DNA from: Phycicoccus sp. Root101
GTDB taxonomy: Bacteria > Actinomycetota > Actinomycetes > Actinomycetales > Dermatophilaceae
Direction: 5' to 3'
Assembly: GCF_001426245.1 (NCBI RefSeq)
Contig: NZ_LMCM01000001.1
Location: 622,625 to 686,624, forward strand
DNA length: 64,000 nucleotides
The translations under genes were made by a program, and so were the position numbers. Under the pieces are notes generated by a model, which worked only from the letters and a program-made list of their open reading frames with translations, did not search any database and was not told where the DNA came from. Positions 53,330 through 62,148 of this stretch are shown in pieces (position 1 is the first letter of the stretch; each line of letters begins with the position of its first letter).

Positions 53330-53406
53330 TGGTAGCGGGGGCAGGATTTGAACCTGCGACCTCCGGGTTATGAGCCCGGCGAGCTACCGAGCTGCTCCAC
53401 CCCGCG
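53330..53406 (-). tRNA. Initiator tRNA-fMet (CAU)
   Basis: 77 bases including an encoded CCA. It begins CGCGGGGTGGAGCAGCTCGG, with an unpaired C1 as in bacterial initiators. The anticodon stem has three G-C pairs (CGGG CTCATAA CCCG), and the T arm is GCAGG TTCAAAT CCTGC. These features separate initiator from elongator tRNA-Met. Its 3' part is the attachment core of the island, which keeps the tRNA intact on this side. Confidence 0.96.
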
Positions 53407-53479
53407 TCGGTAGACCCAACCTTACGGGACGGCCCGCGCCATCTCCAAATCGTCCCCGGCGGGTGCTGCGGGGCGGCCG

Positions 53480-53505
53480 CCGGAGGACTCGGGCGAGTCC
53501 CCCGG
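53480..53505 (-). terminator. Terminator of the UPF0182 gene
   Basis: CCGGAGGACTCG and CGAGTCCCCCGG pair with one mismatch around a two-base loop, ten bases past the UPF0182 stop. Confidence 0.55.
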
Positions 53506-53514
53506 CAGCCCTCC

Positions 53515-56500
53515 TCACGGGGTCGTCGCGCTCGGAGCCGGCGTGGTCGTGGTCGCCGACGGGGACGGCGACACCGTCGCGCTGCCGCCCTTCGGTGACG
53601 CGGCCACGGCCCGCTTGATCGCGTCGTCGAGCTTCTTCTGCGCCTCGCCGTAGGCGGCGAAGTCGTTCTTGCGCAACGCTTCCTGACCCGCGGCATACGC
53701 GGCCTGGAGGTCGGAGAGCGCCTGGGCGAGCGCCGCCGGGTTGGCGACACCGGTGCTGCTCGGGCTGGGCGTCGGCGTGCTGCCGCCACCGGTGCCGCTC
53801 GGGCTCGGCGTGGGGGTGGGGGTCGTGGCCCCACCGGTGCCGGAGTCGCCCGCGGTCGCGCCCGAGTTGCCGCCGAAGAGGCCGTCGAGCGCCCCGTCGA
53901 GGGTGTCGGACCACGCCAGCTTGTTGCCGAACGCCACGACCGTGGCCCGTGAGAGCGGGAACGCCGTCGTGCTGCTGGCGCTGACGTAGATCGGCTGGAC
54001 GTAGAGCAGTCCGCCACCGACCGGCAGGGTGAGCAGGTTGCCCAGCGTCACGCTGGAACCCGGCTGCCGCGCGTTGTTGAGGAACTGCGACAGCGTCAGG
54101 CTGAAGGCCGCCGAGGTCTGGTTGGACGACCCGATGTCGTTCTGGACCTGTCCGGGACCCTTGACCTGACTGTCCTTGGGCAGCTCCAGCAGCCGCAGCG
54201 TGCCGTAGTCGTTGCTGGGTTGACCCGCCGTCCGGCCGGCATCGGCGTCGACCGCGAGGAAGCCCGAGAGCACCTGCCGGTCACCGACCGGCTTGAAGGT
54301 CGTCGTCAGCGAGAACTTGGCGGCAGCCTGCTCCGGCATCTTCAGCGTCAGGTAGTACGGAGGCTGGTCGACGTTGCGCGCCTCCTGCGCCGGGTCCTCC
54401 GGGACCTCCCAGAAGTCCTGGCCGCCGTAGAAGGACGCTGCGTCGGTCACGTGGTACTTGGTGAGGATCTTGCGCTGCACCTTGAACAGGTCCTCGGGGT
54501 AGCGCAGGTGCGCCATGAGGTCGCTGCTGATCTGCGACATCGGCAGGACCGTGTTGCCGAAGGCCTTGCTCCACGCCTTGAGCACCGGGTCCTTGTCGTC
54601 CCACGAGTAGAGCTTGATCGAGCCGTCGTAGGCGTCGACCGTGGCCTTGACCGAGTTGCGGATGTAGTTGACCTTGCCCGCGCCGATCGCCTGCACCGCG
54701 CTGGAGCGCGCGGTGACCGAGTCGGACGTGGCCGTGTCGACCTCGGTGAGCTTGGAGTACGGGTAGTCGGCCGAGGTCGTGTAGCCGTCGATGATCCACT
54801 GGATCCGGCCGTCCACGACGGCGGGGTACGGGTTGCCGTCGGGGGTGAGCCAGGGGGCGACGCGCTCGACGCGCTCGAGCGGCTCGCGGTGGTCGAGGAT
54901 CCGGCTGTTGTCGGTGACCGCGTCCGAGAGCAGGAGGTTGAGCTCGCGGTACTTGAGGGCGTAGGCCGCCTGGCGCGCGAACGAGCTCAGCGCCACACCA
55001 CCCTTGCCCGCGTAGGTGTTGTTCTTCTGCCCCGCCGTGCTGTTGTCCGGGTAGTCGAACTCGCGCGGCGATGCACCCGAGGCTCCACCGACGATGGAGT
55101 ACGACGGGGACTTCTCGCCGAAGTACACGCGCGGCTCGTAGTCGCCGAGCTTCCCGGTCGGGGGGATGTTGCGCTCGTAGAAGACCGGCTCGCCGTCCGC
55201 GGTGCGCTGGTTGCCGTAGGCCGCCACCACGCCGTAGCCGTGGGTGTAGACGGTGTGGTCGTTGAGCCAGTTGCGCTGGTTGAGGGGCACCCCGGCCAGG
55301 TCGAGCTCGCGCACGGCGACGACCGTGTCGCTGACCTTGCCGTCGACGTTGTAGCGGTCGACGTCGAGGGCGTCGGGGAAGGCGTAGTAGGACTTCACCG
55401 ACTGGAGCTGCTTGAACGTCGGCGACACCACGATCGGGTCGACGAGGCGGATGCCGGGGATCGTCTCGGCGTCGTCACGCAGCTGGCCCTGGCTCGCCTC
55501 GGTGGTCGCCGTGTACGGCGTGGTCTTGACCGACTCGATCCCGAACGCTGCGCGGGTCGCCTTGATGCTGCGCTCGATGTATGGCTGCTCGAGGGACTTC
55601 TCCGAGGGCTTGACCTGGAAGCGCTGCACGAGCGCCGGGTAGATGTTGCCGACGACCAGGGACGTGATGACGAGCAGGGCGACACCGACGACCGGCAGGC
55701 GCCAGGAGCGCGTCCAGATCGAGGCGACGAAGATGCCCGCGACCATGACCGCCGCGACGGCGAGGATCGCCTTGGCCGGCAGGACGGCGTTGGCGTCGGT
55801 GTACCTGATGCCGGTCAGAAGCGTGGAGTCCTTGACGGACAACGAGTACCGGTCGAACCAGTAGGTCGCCGCGCGGACGAGGACGAGCACCGCGACGAGG
55901 ATCGCCAGGTGGGTGCGGGTCGCCCGGGTGGTGCGCTCGGCGCGCGTCTGGATCTGCAGGCCGCCGTAGACGTAGTGCGTGAACGCGGCGGCGAGCAGGG
56001 CCATGACCAGCGCCATGGTGAAGAACCCGAGGAGGAACCGGATCCACGGCAGGGTGAAGACGAAGAAGGACAGGTCGAGGTTGAACTGCGGGTCCTTGGT
56101 GCCGAACGAGCTGCCGTTGCGCCACAGCAGGAAGGTCTGCCACTGGCCCGCGGCACCGGTGCCGGCGAGCAGCCCGAGCACCGCCGGGACCGCGAAGATC
56201 GCGATCTTGCGCAGCGGCTCGATTGCCTCGCGGTACTGGTCGAGGTTCTGCTGCTGCGCCGTGACGGGGGCGTAGATCGGCCGGGTCCGGTAGGCGATGA
56301 GCAGGCTGGAGGCGACGAGCGCCGCCGTGATGACGAACCCGATGACGAACAGGACGATCTTGGTCACGAGCTGCGTGGTGAACACGTTCTCGTAGCCGAC
56401 CGACTTGAACCACAGCACCTCGGTCCACAGCGAGGACCCGATCGAGATGAGGAAGCCCAGCGCCACGAGGATGAGGATCGTCGGCACGAGCGGGCCTCGG

Positions 56501-56628
56501 CGCCTGCCGAAGCTCAGGGTCGGGGGTCGCCGACCGCCGGCCCCTGCCCCACCGGGGCGCGGGGCACCGTCGCCCCGACCCCCTTCGCCGCCCGGTCCGT
56601 CCTGCCCGAACCACTCTGAAGAACTCAC
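53515..56628 (-). CDS. UPF0182-family large membrane protein
   Basis: GTG 56628 gives 1037 residues. Seven membrane helices lie within residues 45-330, starting VPTILILVALGFLISIGSSL. A large extracellular part follows with family segments such as TTEASQGQLRDDAETIPGIR, LNDHTVYTHGYGVVAAYGNQ and YPEDLFKVQRKILTKYHV. The tail after about 910 is low-complexity Thr/Pro/Ser with a short predicted helix. The family is near-universal in actinobacteria and of unknown function. It is divergent from the PPA1309 gene, its usual neighbour. Confidence 0.93.
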   Translation of the reverse strand: MSSSEWFGQDGPGGEGGRGDGAPRPGGAGAGGRRPPTLSFGRRRGPLVPTILILVALGFLISIGSSLWTEVLWFKSVGYENVFTTQLVTKIVLFVIGFVITAALVASSLLIAYRTRPIYAPVTAQQQNLDQYREAIEPLRKIAIFAVPAVLGLLAGTGAAGQWQTFLLWRNGSSFGTKDPQFNLDLSFFVFTLPWIRFLLGFFTMALVMALLAAAFTHYVYGGLQIQTRAERTTRATRTHLAILVAVLVLVRAATYWFDRYSLSVKDSTLLTGIRYTDANAVLPAKAILAVAAVMVAGIFVASIWTRSWRLPVVGVALLVITSLVVGNIYPALVQRFQVKPSEKSLEQPYIERSIKATRAAFGIESVKTTPYTATTEASQGQLRDDAETIPGIRLVDPIVVSPTFKQLQSVKSYYAFPDALDVDRYNVDGKVSDTVVAVRELDLAGVPLNQRNWLNDHTVYTHGYGVVAAYGNQRTADGEPVFYERNIPPTGKLGDYEPRVYFGEKSPSYSIVGGASGASPREFDYPDNSTAGQKNNTYAGKGGVALSSFARQAAYALKYRELNLLLSDAVTDNSRILDHREPLERVERVAPWLTPDGNPYPAVVDGRIQWIIDGYTTSADYPYSKLTEVDTATSDSVTARSSAVQAIGAGKVNYIRNSVKATVDAYDGSIKLYSWDDKDPVLKAWSKAFGNTVLPMSQISSDLMAHLRYPEDLFKVQRKILTKYHVTDAASFYGGQDFWEVPEDPAQEARNVDQPPYYLTLKMPEQAAAKFSLTTTFKPVGDRQVLSGFLAVDADAGRTAGQPSNDYGTLRLLELPKDSQVKGPGQVQNDIGSSNQTSAAFSLTLSQFLNNARQPGSSVTLGNLLTLPVGGGLLYVQPIYVSASSTTAFPLSRATVVAFGNKLAWSDTLDGALDGLFGGNSGATAGDSGTGGATTPTPTPSPSGTGGGSTPTPSPSSTGVANPAALAQALSDLQAAYAAGQEALRKNDFAAYGEAQKKLDDAIKRAVAASPKGGSATVSPSPSATTTTPAPSATTP

Positions 56629-56804
56629 TCCACGCCCGATCTGCCGCGCCGCCTCCCACGATGGGGGCCTGCTGGTAGTGGGACCAACTTACCGAGCGCG
56701 CCTGTGGTTCCCACGGCAACCTCGGTCACGCCTTGGCGTCGGCTGGCAACCCGCTGGGAATGCCGCGTGCGCGCCCCCGGTCGGCGATGCGGCACGATGG
56801 GCGC

Positions 56805-57341
56805 GTGAGCCAGACGTCCCGACCTGTCGCCGACCCGCTGTCCATCGCCGCCCTCGACACCGAGAAGCACGTCGCGGCGTCGGGCTGGGACCAGAACCCA
56901 CGCCTGTTCGCCCTCGTGCCGACCTCGGACCTGGTCGCGCGCGAGCCGCACCTGCGGGCCCAGCTCAAGGGCGCCGACCTCGCCGAGGGCGCCCTGAGCG
57001 CCATCGAGCAGGAAGACCTCCCGAAGACCTCGAACCTCGAGTCGCTGCTCGGCGGCATCGCCTGGCCCGAGAGCGTCGTCGGGGCCGCCCTGGCCGTCGA
57101 GCGGATCGTCGTGCCCCCGGAGGCGGAGCGCGACCTCCCGGTCCACGCCGAGTCGGCCGTCGACGCCCTGGCCGCGCACCCGAAGCGGCAGGACGTGCGC
57201 CTCCTCGTCGCGGTGACCAGGGACGGGCAGAGCCGGTGCCTGCTGCGCCAGCGCGCCCATGACAGCGACGACCAGGTGGCGCTGGGCGAGGACATCGCAC
57301 CCGGTCTGGTGCACGCGCTGCGCGCGACGCTCCAGGACTGA
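56805..57341 (+). CDS. PPA1309-family protein
   Basis: The 178-residue product from GTG 56805 begins SQTSRPVADPLSIAALDTEK and contains LFALVPTSDLVAREP, GIAWPESVVGAALAVERIVV, VRLLVAVTRDGQSRCLLRQR and HDSDDQVALGEDIAPGLVHA, matching the family named after Cutibacterium PPA1309. Function is unknown. It is soluble. In-frame ATG 56787 would add six residues; a SigR-like GGAAT-N18-GTC lies just upstream of it. Encoded between UPF0182 and the Lon-like PDZ protein, the usual actinobacterial order. Confidence 0.88.
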   Translation: MSQTSRPVADPLSIAALDTEKHVAASGWDQNPRLFALVPTSDLVAREPHLRAQLKGADLAEGALSAIEQEDLPKTSNLESLLGGIAWPESVVGAALAVERIVVPPEAERDLPVHAESAVDALAAHPKRQDVRLLVAVTRDGQSRCLLRQRAHDSDDQVALGEDIAPGLVHALRATLQD

Positions 57342-57360
57342 CCGGGGCCGCCCGCCTCGC

Positions 57361-58485
57361 CTACTTGGTGCAGGTCGGCAGGCTGGACGCCTTGCCCGCG
57401 GCGATCGCCTCGACGGAGCTCCTCGCCTCGTCGAAGGTGCTGATCCTCACGACCGTCAGGCCGTCCGGGACGTGGCCGACGACCTCGTCGCAGTTCTGCG
57501 CCGGCGCGAGGAAGAACTTCGCGCCGCCGTCGCGGGCTCCCACGAGCTTCTGCCGGATGCCGCCGATGGGACCCACCGTCCCGGCCGCGTCGATCGTGCC
57601 GGTGCCGGCGATCTTCTTGCCACCGGTGAGCGCGCCGGGGGTGAGTCGGTCGTAGACACCGAGAGCGAACATCGTTCCGGCAGAAGGGCCGCCGACGTTC
57701 CCGGCGTCGATCTTCACGTCGAACGGGAACTCGAACTTGGTCCCGAGGAAGATCCCCACGGTCACGCGGCCGTCGGAGTCGCGCGTCTTGGCCGCGACGT
57801 CGACGGTGCTCCCGTCGCGCTGGAGCTTGAGGTCGACGGTCTCCCCCGCCTTGTGGGCGCTGACCGCCTTGCGGATCGAGTCGGGCCCGTCCACGGTCTT
57901 GCCGTCCACGGCGAGCACCTCGTCGCCGGCCTTGAGCAGGGCGGCCGACGGCGCGTCCTTGGCGACCTGCCCGATGACCGTGTGGGTCGTGACCTTCTGC
58001 CCGGTGGCCTTGAGCGCCACGGCGATCGCCTCCTGCTGGGAGTCGATCATCTCCGCGGTGCTCTCCTCCTCCACCTGCTTGTCGGTGACGCCCTTGGGGA
58101 AGTACAGCTCCTCGTCGACGACCTCCTCGCTGGGGTCGAGCTTGCCCTTGAGCACGTCCCAGATGGTGACGCGGAAACCGGGCCCACCGGAGACCCGCAC
58201 GGTGGTGAAGTCCAGCGCACCCTCGGTCGGGTAGGTCTGGGCACCCGAGACGGTGATGAGGTCCTTGCCCGACAGCTGCCCGAGCGTGTTGGTGATCGGG
58301 CCGGGCTTCATGACGACGTAGGGCAGGCCCACGAGGGTCGACAACGCCCCGAGGGCGATCGCGAGGAACAGGGCGATGAGGCTCGCCGAGGAACGCCGCC
58401 CGAGGCGGTAGGGATCGGTCTGGCCGGGACCGCCGCGCTGGCCGGCCTCCACGATCGGGGACGGCGTCATGCCGGGAGTGGTCAC
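57361..58485 (-). CDS. PDZ-domain Lon-like serine protease (YlbL type)
   Basis: GTG 58485 overlaps the moaE stop (GTGA) and gives 374 residues. One N-terminal membrane helix (about 32-55) is followed by a PDZ domain (about 160-235) and an S16 Lon protease domain. The dyad is S268 in GGPSAGTMFALG and K313 in IGGIRQKLVGA. It is anchored with the catalytic domain outside the membrane. YlbL-like proteases cleave membrane-associated or cell-division proteins. Starts at ATG 58470 are possible but less well placed. Confidence 0.92.
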   Translation of the reverse strand: MTTPGMTPSPIVEAGQRGGPGQTDPYRLGRRSSASLIALFLAIALGALSTLVGLPYVVMKPGPITNTLGQLSGKDLITVSGAQTYPTEGALDFTTVRVSGGPGFRVTIWDVLKGKLDPSEEVVDEELYFPKGVTDKQVEEESTAEMIDSQQEAIAVALKATGQKVTTHTVIGQVAKDAPSAALLKAGDEVLAVDGKTVDGPDSIRKAVSAHKAGETVDLKLQRDGSTVDVAAKTRDSDGRVTVGIFLGTKFEFPFDVKIDAGNVGGPSAGTMFALGVYDRLTPGALTGGKKIAGTGTIDAAGTVGPIGGIRQKLVGARDGGAKFFLAPAQNCDEVVGHVPDGLTVVRISTFDEARSSVEAIAAGKASSLPTCTK

Positions 58486-58946
58486 GGGAGGCCCACCCAC
58501 TCGTCGGACCCGTCGGTGAACTGCTGGTGCTTCCAGATCGGCACCGTGGACTTCAGGGTGTCGATGAGGTCGCGGCAGGCGTCGAAGGCCTGCCCCCGGT
58601 GCGGGGCGGACACGGCGGCCACGACCGCCATGTCGCCGATCTCGAGGTGCCCGACGCGGTGGACCGCCCCGAGCCGCGCGACGGGGTGGCGCTCGGCGAC
58701 CTCGCGGCAGACCTTCGCCAGCGCGTCGACGACGGTCGGGTGCGCCGAGTAGTCCAGCGCGGTGACCGGGGCACCGTGGTCGTGGTCGCGGACGACGCCC
58801 ACGAACAGCGCGATCCCGCCGCACTGCGGGTGCCGGACGACCCCGAGCACCTCGTCGACGCTCAGGGGCTCGTCCCGGACGTCGCACAGGACGACCTCGG
58901 CACTGGTCGACAGCTCGCTGGTCGACCCGGTGGTCGGCTCGGTCAT
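58482..58946 (-). CDS. moaE: Molybdopterin synthase catalytic subunit MoaE
   Basis: The 154-residue product contains GIALFVGVVRDHDHGAPVTA, VHRVGHLEIGDMAVVAAVSA, PHRGQAFDACRDLIDTLKST and VPIWKHQQF, the MoaE signature with the conserved Lys pairs. With MoaD it transfers sulfur to cyclic pyranopterin monophosphate in molybdenum-cofactor synthesis. No moaD is nearby. A 20-residue Thr/Ser-rich lead precedes the domain. It overlaps the genes on both sides by four bases. Confidence 0.95.
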   Translation of the reverse strand: MTEPTTGSTSELSTSAEVVLCDVRDEPLSVDEVLGVVRHPQCGGIALFVGVVRDHDHGAPVTALDYSAHPTVVDALAKVCREVAERHPVARLGAVHRVGHLEIGDMAVVAAVSAPHRGQAFDACRDLIDTLKSTVPIWKHQQFTDGSDEWVGLP

Positions 58947-60100
58947 CCGGTCGCACCCTTCCTGCGGCGACGCCGCATGATCGCCGCCGTGCCCACGAGG
59001 GCGACAGCGGCACTGGCCGCCCCGAGGGCGGCGTCCTTGCGGTCCAGGCGTCTCGCCGCGACCGCGTGTGAGCCCCGGATGGCGTCCAGGAGGACACCGA
59101 GGCACGTCTCATTGTCATGGACCGGCACCCAACCGCGACCCAGCAGGGTGTGGGAGGAGACCGCCCACGGGAAAGCCACGAAGGCCAGGTCGCTGGCGGG
59201 TGCCGGCAAGACACCAACGCGGTGGAGGCGGTCGGCAGTTCCCATCGCGGCGCCCAGGCTCAGCTCGACCTGCCGCATCCCGGTGAGGCGCTCGAGGTCC
59301 GCCTGGGTGAGGTGACCGGGGGCGCCTGCGGCCACCGCCCCCTCGATCCCGCGGGCGACCACGAGCGCCACCGCCGACCCGAGGTCGTCGACGTGGCAGA
59401 ACTGCCAGGCGGGGGCGGCACCACGCACCGTGAGCAGCCGCGGCGCCTCGAAGTGCCTGGTCGCGACCGTGTCGACCCCGTCCCCGACGAGGGCCGCGGG
59501 GCGGACCACGGTCAGCTTCAGCCCGGGGTGCACGTCGCGGGCGACGGCCACGAGCTGCTCGACATCCATGAGGTCGCCGACCTGGCCCTCGTCGGCCGGC
59601 GCGCGCAGCGGGGCGTCGTCGGCGAGGGGCACCGGGTTGTCCGGCAGGGCGCCGTACACCTGTGCGCCGGTGACCACGACGAGGTGGCGCACCCCCGCAG
59701 CGGCTGCCGCGGTGATGACGGTCTGGGCGCGGCGCAGGTTGCGCTCGCGGCGCGGACGGGTGCCGAGGGCGAGGTCCTGCTCGAGGTCCGTGCTCGCCGC
59801 CACGTATGCCGCGGCGTGGACCCCCGTCAGCGCGCGCACCAGGGCGGGGTCGGCCGGGTCGGCGAGGCGGAACTCGACCCCACCGACGGCCGGGCGTTCG
59901 GTGTCCACGGCCACGACGCTGCCGATGCGCGACTCGGAGCCCGGCTCCCCCGGTGCCGCGTGGCCGCGGGCGGCGGCGGTGACGAGCGCGCGCAGCACGG
60001 CGTGGCTGGCGGCGTCGGCGGTACCCACGACGGCCACGTCGATGGCGCTACGCCGCGAGCGAACGCCGCCTGCTCCGGCGCGCGCAGGGGAACTCACCAT
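58943..60100 (-). CDS. NAD-dependent epimerase/dehydratase-like protein
   Basis: The 385-residue product has an extended-SDR fold but a weak Rossmann glycine motif (IDVAVVGTADAASHAVLRAL). Later segments include GVRHLVVVTGAQVYGALPDN, TVVRPAALVGDGVD and WQFCHVDDLGSAVALVV. The YxxxK catalytic pair is not evident (the region reads GDLMDVEQLVAVARDV), so it may bind NAD without being an active dehydrogenase. The C-terminal 40 residues include a hydrophobic helix and end RRRRRKGATG, suggesting a membrane anchor. First gene of the operon with moaE and the PDZ protease. Confidence 0.85.
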   Translation of the reverse strand: MVSSPARAGAGGVRSRRSAIDVAVVGTADAASHAVLRALVTAAARGHAAPGEPGSESRIGSVVAVDTERPAVGGVEFRLADPADPALVRALTGVHAAAYVAASTDLEQDLALGTRPRRERNLRRAQTVITAAAAAGVRHLVVVTGAQVYGALPDNPVPLADDAPLRAPADEGQVGDLMDVEQLVAVARDVHPGLKLTVVRPAALVGDGVDTVATRHFEAPRLLTVRGAAPAWQFCHVDDLGSAVALVVARGIEGAVAAGAPGHLTQADLERLTGMRQVELSLGAAMGTADRLHRVGVLPAPASDLAFVAFPWAVSSHTLLGRGWVPVHDNETCLGVLLDAIRGSHAVAARRLDRKDAALGAASAAVALVGTAAIMRRRRRKGATG

Positions 60101-60158
60101 GGCCTCCGCGTGGTTGTCTAGGGAAAGCCCATCCTCTCAGGACTGCCGAGGAGCCGTT

Positions 60159-61562
60159 GTGCCCGACCACCCCCAGACCCCCGACGAACCCACCGAGTCG
60201 GGTCTGCCGCCCGAGCTCGAGCAGATGATCGCCAGGATCACCGGCGGACCGATCGACCCCGAGATGGCGCGCACCCTCAAGGACATGGGGATCGACCAGG
60301 TGGACCCGGCGATGCTGCAGATGATGATGGGCCAGGTGCAGGCGATGTTCGCCAGCACCGACGAGGGACCGTTCAACGTCGCCCTCGCCACCGACACGGC
60401 ACGCAAGACCGTCTCGGCCGCCGGCGACGCCAGCGTCAGCGAGGCGACGGCGCGCCAGGTCGCCCAGGCCGCCCAGGTCGCCGAGCTGTGGCTCGACGAG
60501 GTCACGGCGTTCGAGGCGCCCGGCATCACCACGCACGCCTGGAGCCGCGCCGAGTGGGTCGAGGCGACGATGCCCACGTGGCGCACCCTGGTGGAGCCGG
60601 TGGCCGAGGGTGTGGGGCGCGCCGTGGGCGACGCCATGCGCGCGCAGATGAAGGAGCTGGGCGACGGGGCCGCCCTGCCCGAGGGACTCCTGCCGGCGGG
60701 GATGGACCCGTCCGCGCTGATCGGCCAGATGGAGCCGATGATGGCCAAGATGAGCGGGTCGATGTTCGGCCTGCAGGTGGGTCAGGCGCTCGGCGCACTG
60801 GCCACCGAGACCGTCAGCGGCACCGAGGTCGGTCTCCCGCTGGTGGCGGACCGGTCCGTCGTCCTGCTGCCGGCGAACGTCGAGGCGTTCGCCGAGGGCC
60901 TGGGCGTCGACCTGGACCAGGTCCGGCTCTACCTCGCCGTGCGCGAGGCGGCCCGGGTCCGGCTGTTCTCCGAGGTGCCGTGGATCGGCCCGCAGCTGCT
61001 GGCGGCGGTGCGCGACTACGCCCGCGACATCAGCATCGACACCGACCGCATCGAGTCGGCCCTGACCTCGGTCGACACCAGCGACCCGACTGCCCTGCAG
61101 TCTGCGCTGCAGGACCAGCTCTTCCGCCCCGAGCCGAGCGCCAGCCAGCGTGCTGCCCTGGGACGACTGGAGACCTACCTCGCCCTCGTCGAGGGGTGGG
61201 TCGACGTCGTGGCCGACCGCGCCACCCGCGACCACCTGCCGCAGGCAGCCGCCCTGGGCGAGGCCGTCCGCCGTCGCCGGGCCATCGGTGGCCCGGCCGA
61301 GAAGGCGTTCTCCGGTCTCGTCGGACTGGAGCTGCGACCGCGTCGCCTCCGTGACGCGGCCAACCTCTGGGCCGCGCTGGAGGACCGCCACGGGCAGAAG
61401 GGCCGGGACGGCGCGTGGGGCCACCCCGACGTCGCGCCGACCGCTGCCGACCTCGACGACCCGCTCGGGTACGTCGACCGTGTCGGTGGGTCCAGCGACT
61501 CCGAAATGGACGCCGCGCTCGACCAGCTGCTCAGCGAGGGTGAGCAGGGCCCCGAGCAGTGA
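60159..61562 (+). CDS. DUF2342 zinc-dependent-metalloprotease-like protein with altered ExxH motif
   Basis: GTG 60159 after GAGGAG gives 467 residues of the DUF2342 family. It has MSGSMFGLQVGQALGALATE, LPLVADRSVVLLPANVEAFA and YLALVEGWVDVVADRAT. Homologues carry a minimal gluzincin ExxH (REAAH) followed by a distal Glu. Here the place reads VREAARVRLFSEVPWIG, so E263 is followed by R266 instead of His. If the family assignment of that His as zinc ligand holds, this copy should not bind zinc normally. It is followed by a Nudix gene with a GTGA overlap. Confidence 0.87.
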   Translation: MPDHPQTPDEPTESGLPPELEQMIARITGGPIDPEMARTLKDMGIDQVDPAMLQMMMGQVQAMFASTDEGPFNVALATDTARKTVSAAGDASVSEATARQVAQAAQVAELWLDEVTAFEAPGITTHAWSRAEWVEATMPTWRTLVEPVAEGVGRAVGDAMRAQMKELGDGAALPEGLLPAGMDPSALIGQMEPMMAKMSGSMFGLQVGQALGALATETVSGTEVGLPLVADRSVVLLPANVEAFAEGLGVDLDQVRLYLAVREAARVRLFSEVPWIGPQLLAAVRDYARDISIDTDRIESALTSVDTSDPTALQSALQDQLFRPEPSASQRAALGRLETYLALVEGWVDVVADRATRDHLPQAAALGEAVRRRRAIGGPAEKAFSGLVGLELRPRRLRDAANLWAALEDRHGQKGRDGAWGHPDVAPTAADLDDPLGYVDRVGGSSDSEMDAALDQLLSEGEQGPEQ

Positions 61563-62131
61563 CCGACCAGATCCCTCCCGGCTACCTCGTCCTGCGGGAC
61601 GACGCCGTCCGGGTCCTGCAGGCCTGGGCCGCACCCGACGACCAGCAGGAGACGCTGCGGGTCGAGCTGCTCGAGCACTGCCGGTCCCATCCCGACGCGC
61701 TGTCGAAACAGGGTCCACCCGCCCACCTGACGGCCAGCGCCCTCGTGCTCAACGCCTCACTGGACAAGGTCCTGCTGACCCTGCACGCGAAGGCGGGCCT
61801 GTGGCTGCAGTTCGGCGGCCACTTCGAGCCCGGCGACCGGACCGTCCTCGGAGCCGCCACCCGCGAGGCCCGGGAGGAGTCGGGGATCGCCGGCCTCGAG
61901 CTGGCACCGGAGCTGGTGCACCTGGACCGGCACCGGCTGCTGGCCGCGGGGTTCGGCAGGTGCAGCGAGCACCTCGACCTCCGGTACGCCGGTGTCGCCC
62001 GCGACGAGAGCGCCTACGCCGTCAGTGACGAGTCGCTCGACGTCGCCTGGTGGCCGGTCGGTGCGCTGCCGCCCGAGAGCGCCCACGAGATCGGACCCCT
62101 CGCGCGCGCCGCCCGCAGGCAGCTGGGCTGA
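61559..62131 (+). CDS. Nudix hydrolase
   Basis: The 190-residue product has a full Nudix box spanning about residues 82-104: GGHFEPGD, then AATREAREESGI (REUxEExGU). It hydrolyses a nucleoside diphosphate linked to another group; the substrate is not predictable. About 55 residues before the box form an extra N-terminal helix region seen in DUF4916/NUDIX proteins of actinobacteria. GTG 61559 overlaps the DUF2342 stop, so the two genes are coupled. Confidence 0.93.
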   Translation: MTDQIPPGYLVLRDDAVRVLQAWAAPDDQQETLRVELLEHCRSHPDALSKQGPPAHLTASALVLNASLDKVLLTLHAKAGLWLQFGGHFEPGDRTVLGAATREAREESGIAGLELAPELVHLDRHRLLAAGFGRCSEHLDLRYAGVARDESAYAVSDESLDVAWWPVGALPPESAHEIGPLARAARRQLG

Positions 62132-62148
62132 CCGACGCGCGGGACGGG

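Larger units (their letters stand above)
42466..53376. mobile_element. Genomic island inserted in the initiator tRNA-Met gene
   Basis: An identical 47-base segment, covering the tRNA-fMet 3' end to just past the anticodon, is present at 42466-42512 and 53330-53376. This is the signature of site-specific integration by a tyrosine recombinase. The roughly 10.9 kb unit carries a ROK regulator and a catabolic operon. Codon choice in several of its genes (more GAA, AAA, GGA, AAT) is looser than in the flanks. No recombinase, relaxase or phage gene is present, so it is either decayed or mobilised in trans. Confidence 0.85.

Noticed and set aside
54220-56619. Plus-strand ORF of 799 residues
   Set aside because: Antisense to the UPF0182 gene; Asp/Arg/Gly/Val repeats are codon-mirror artefacts.
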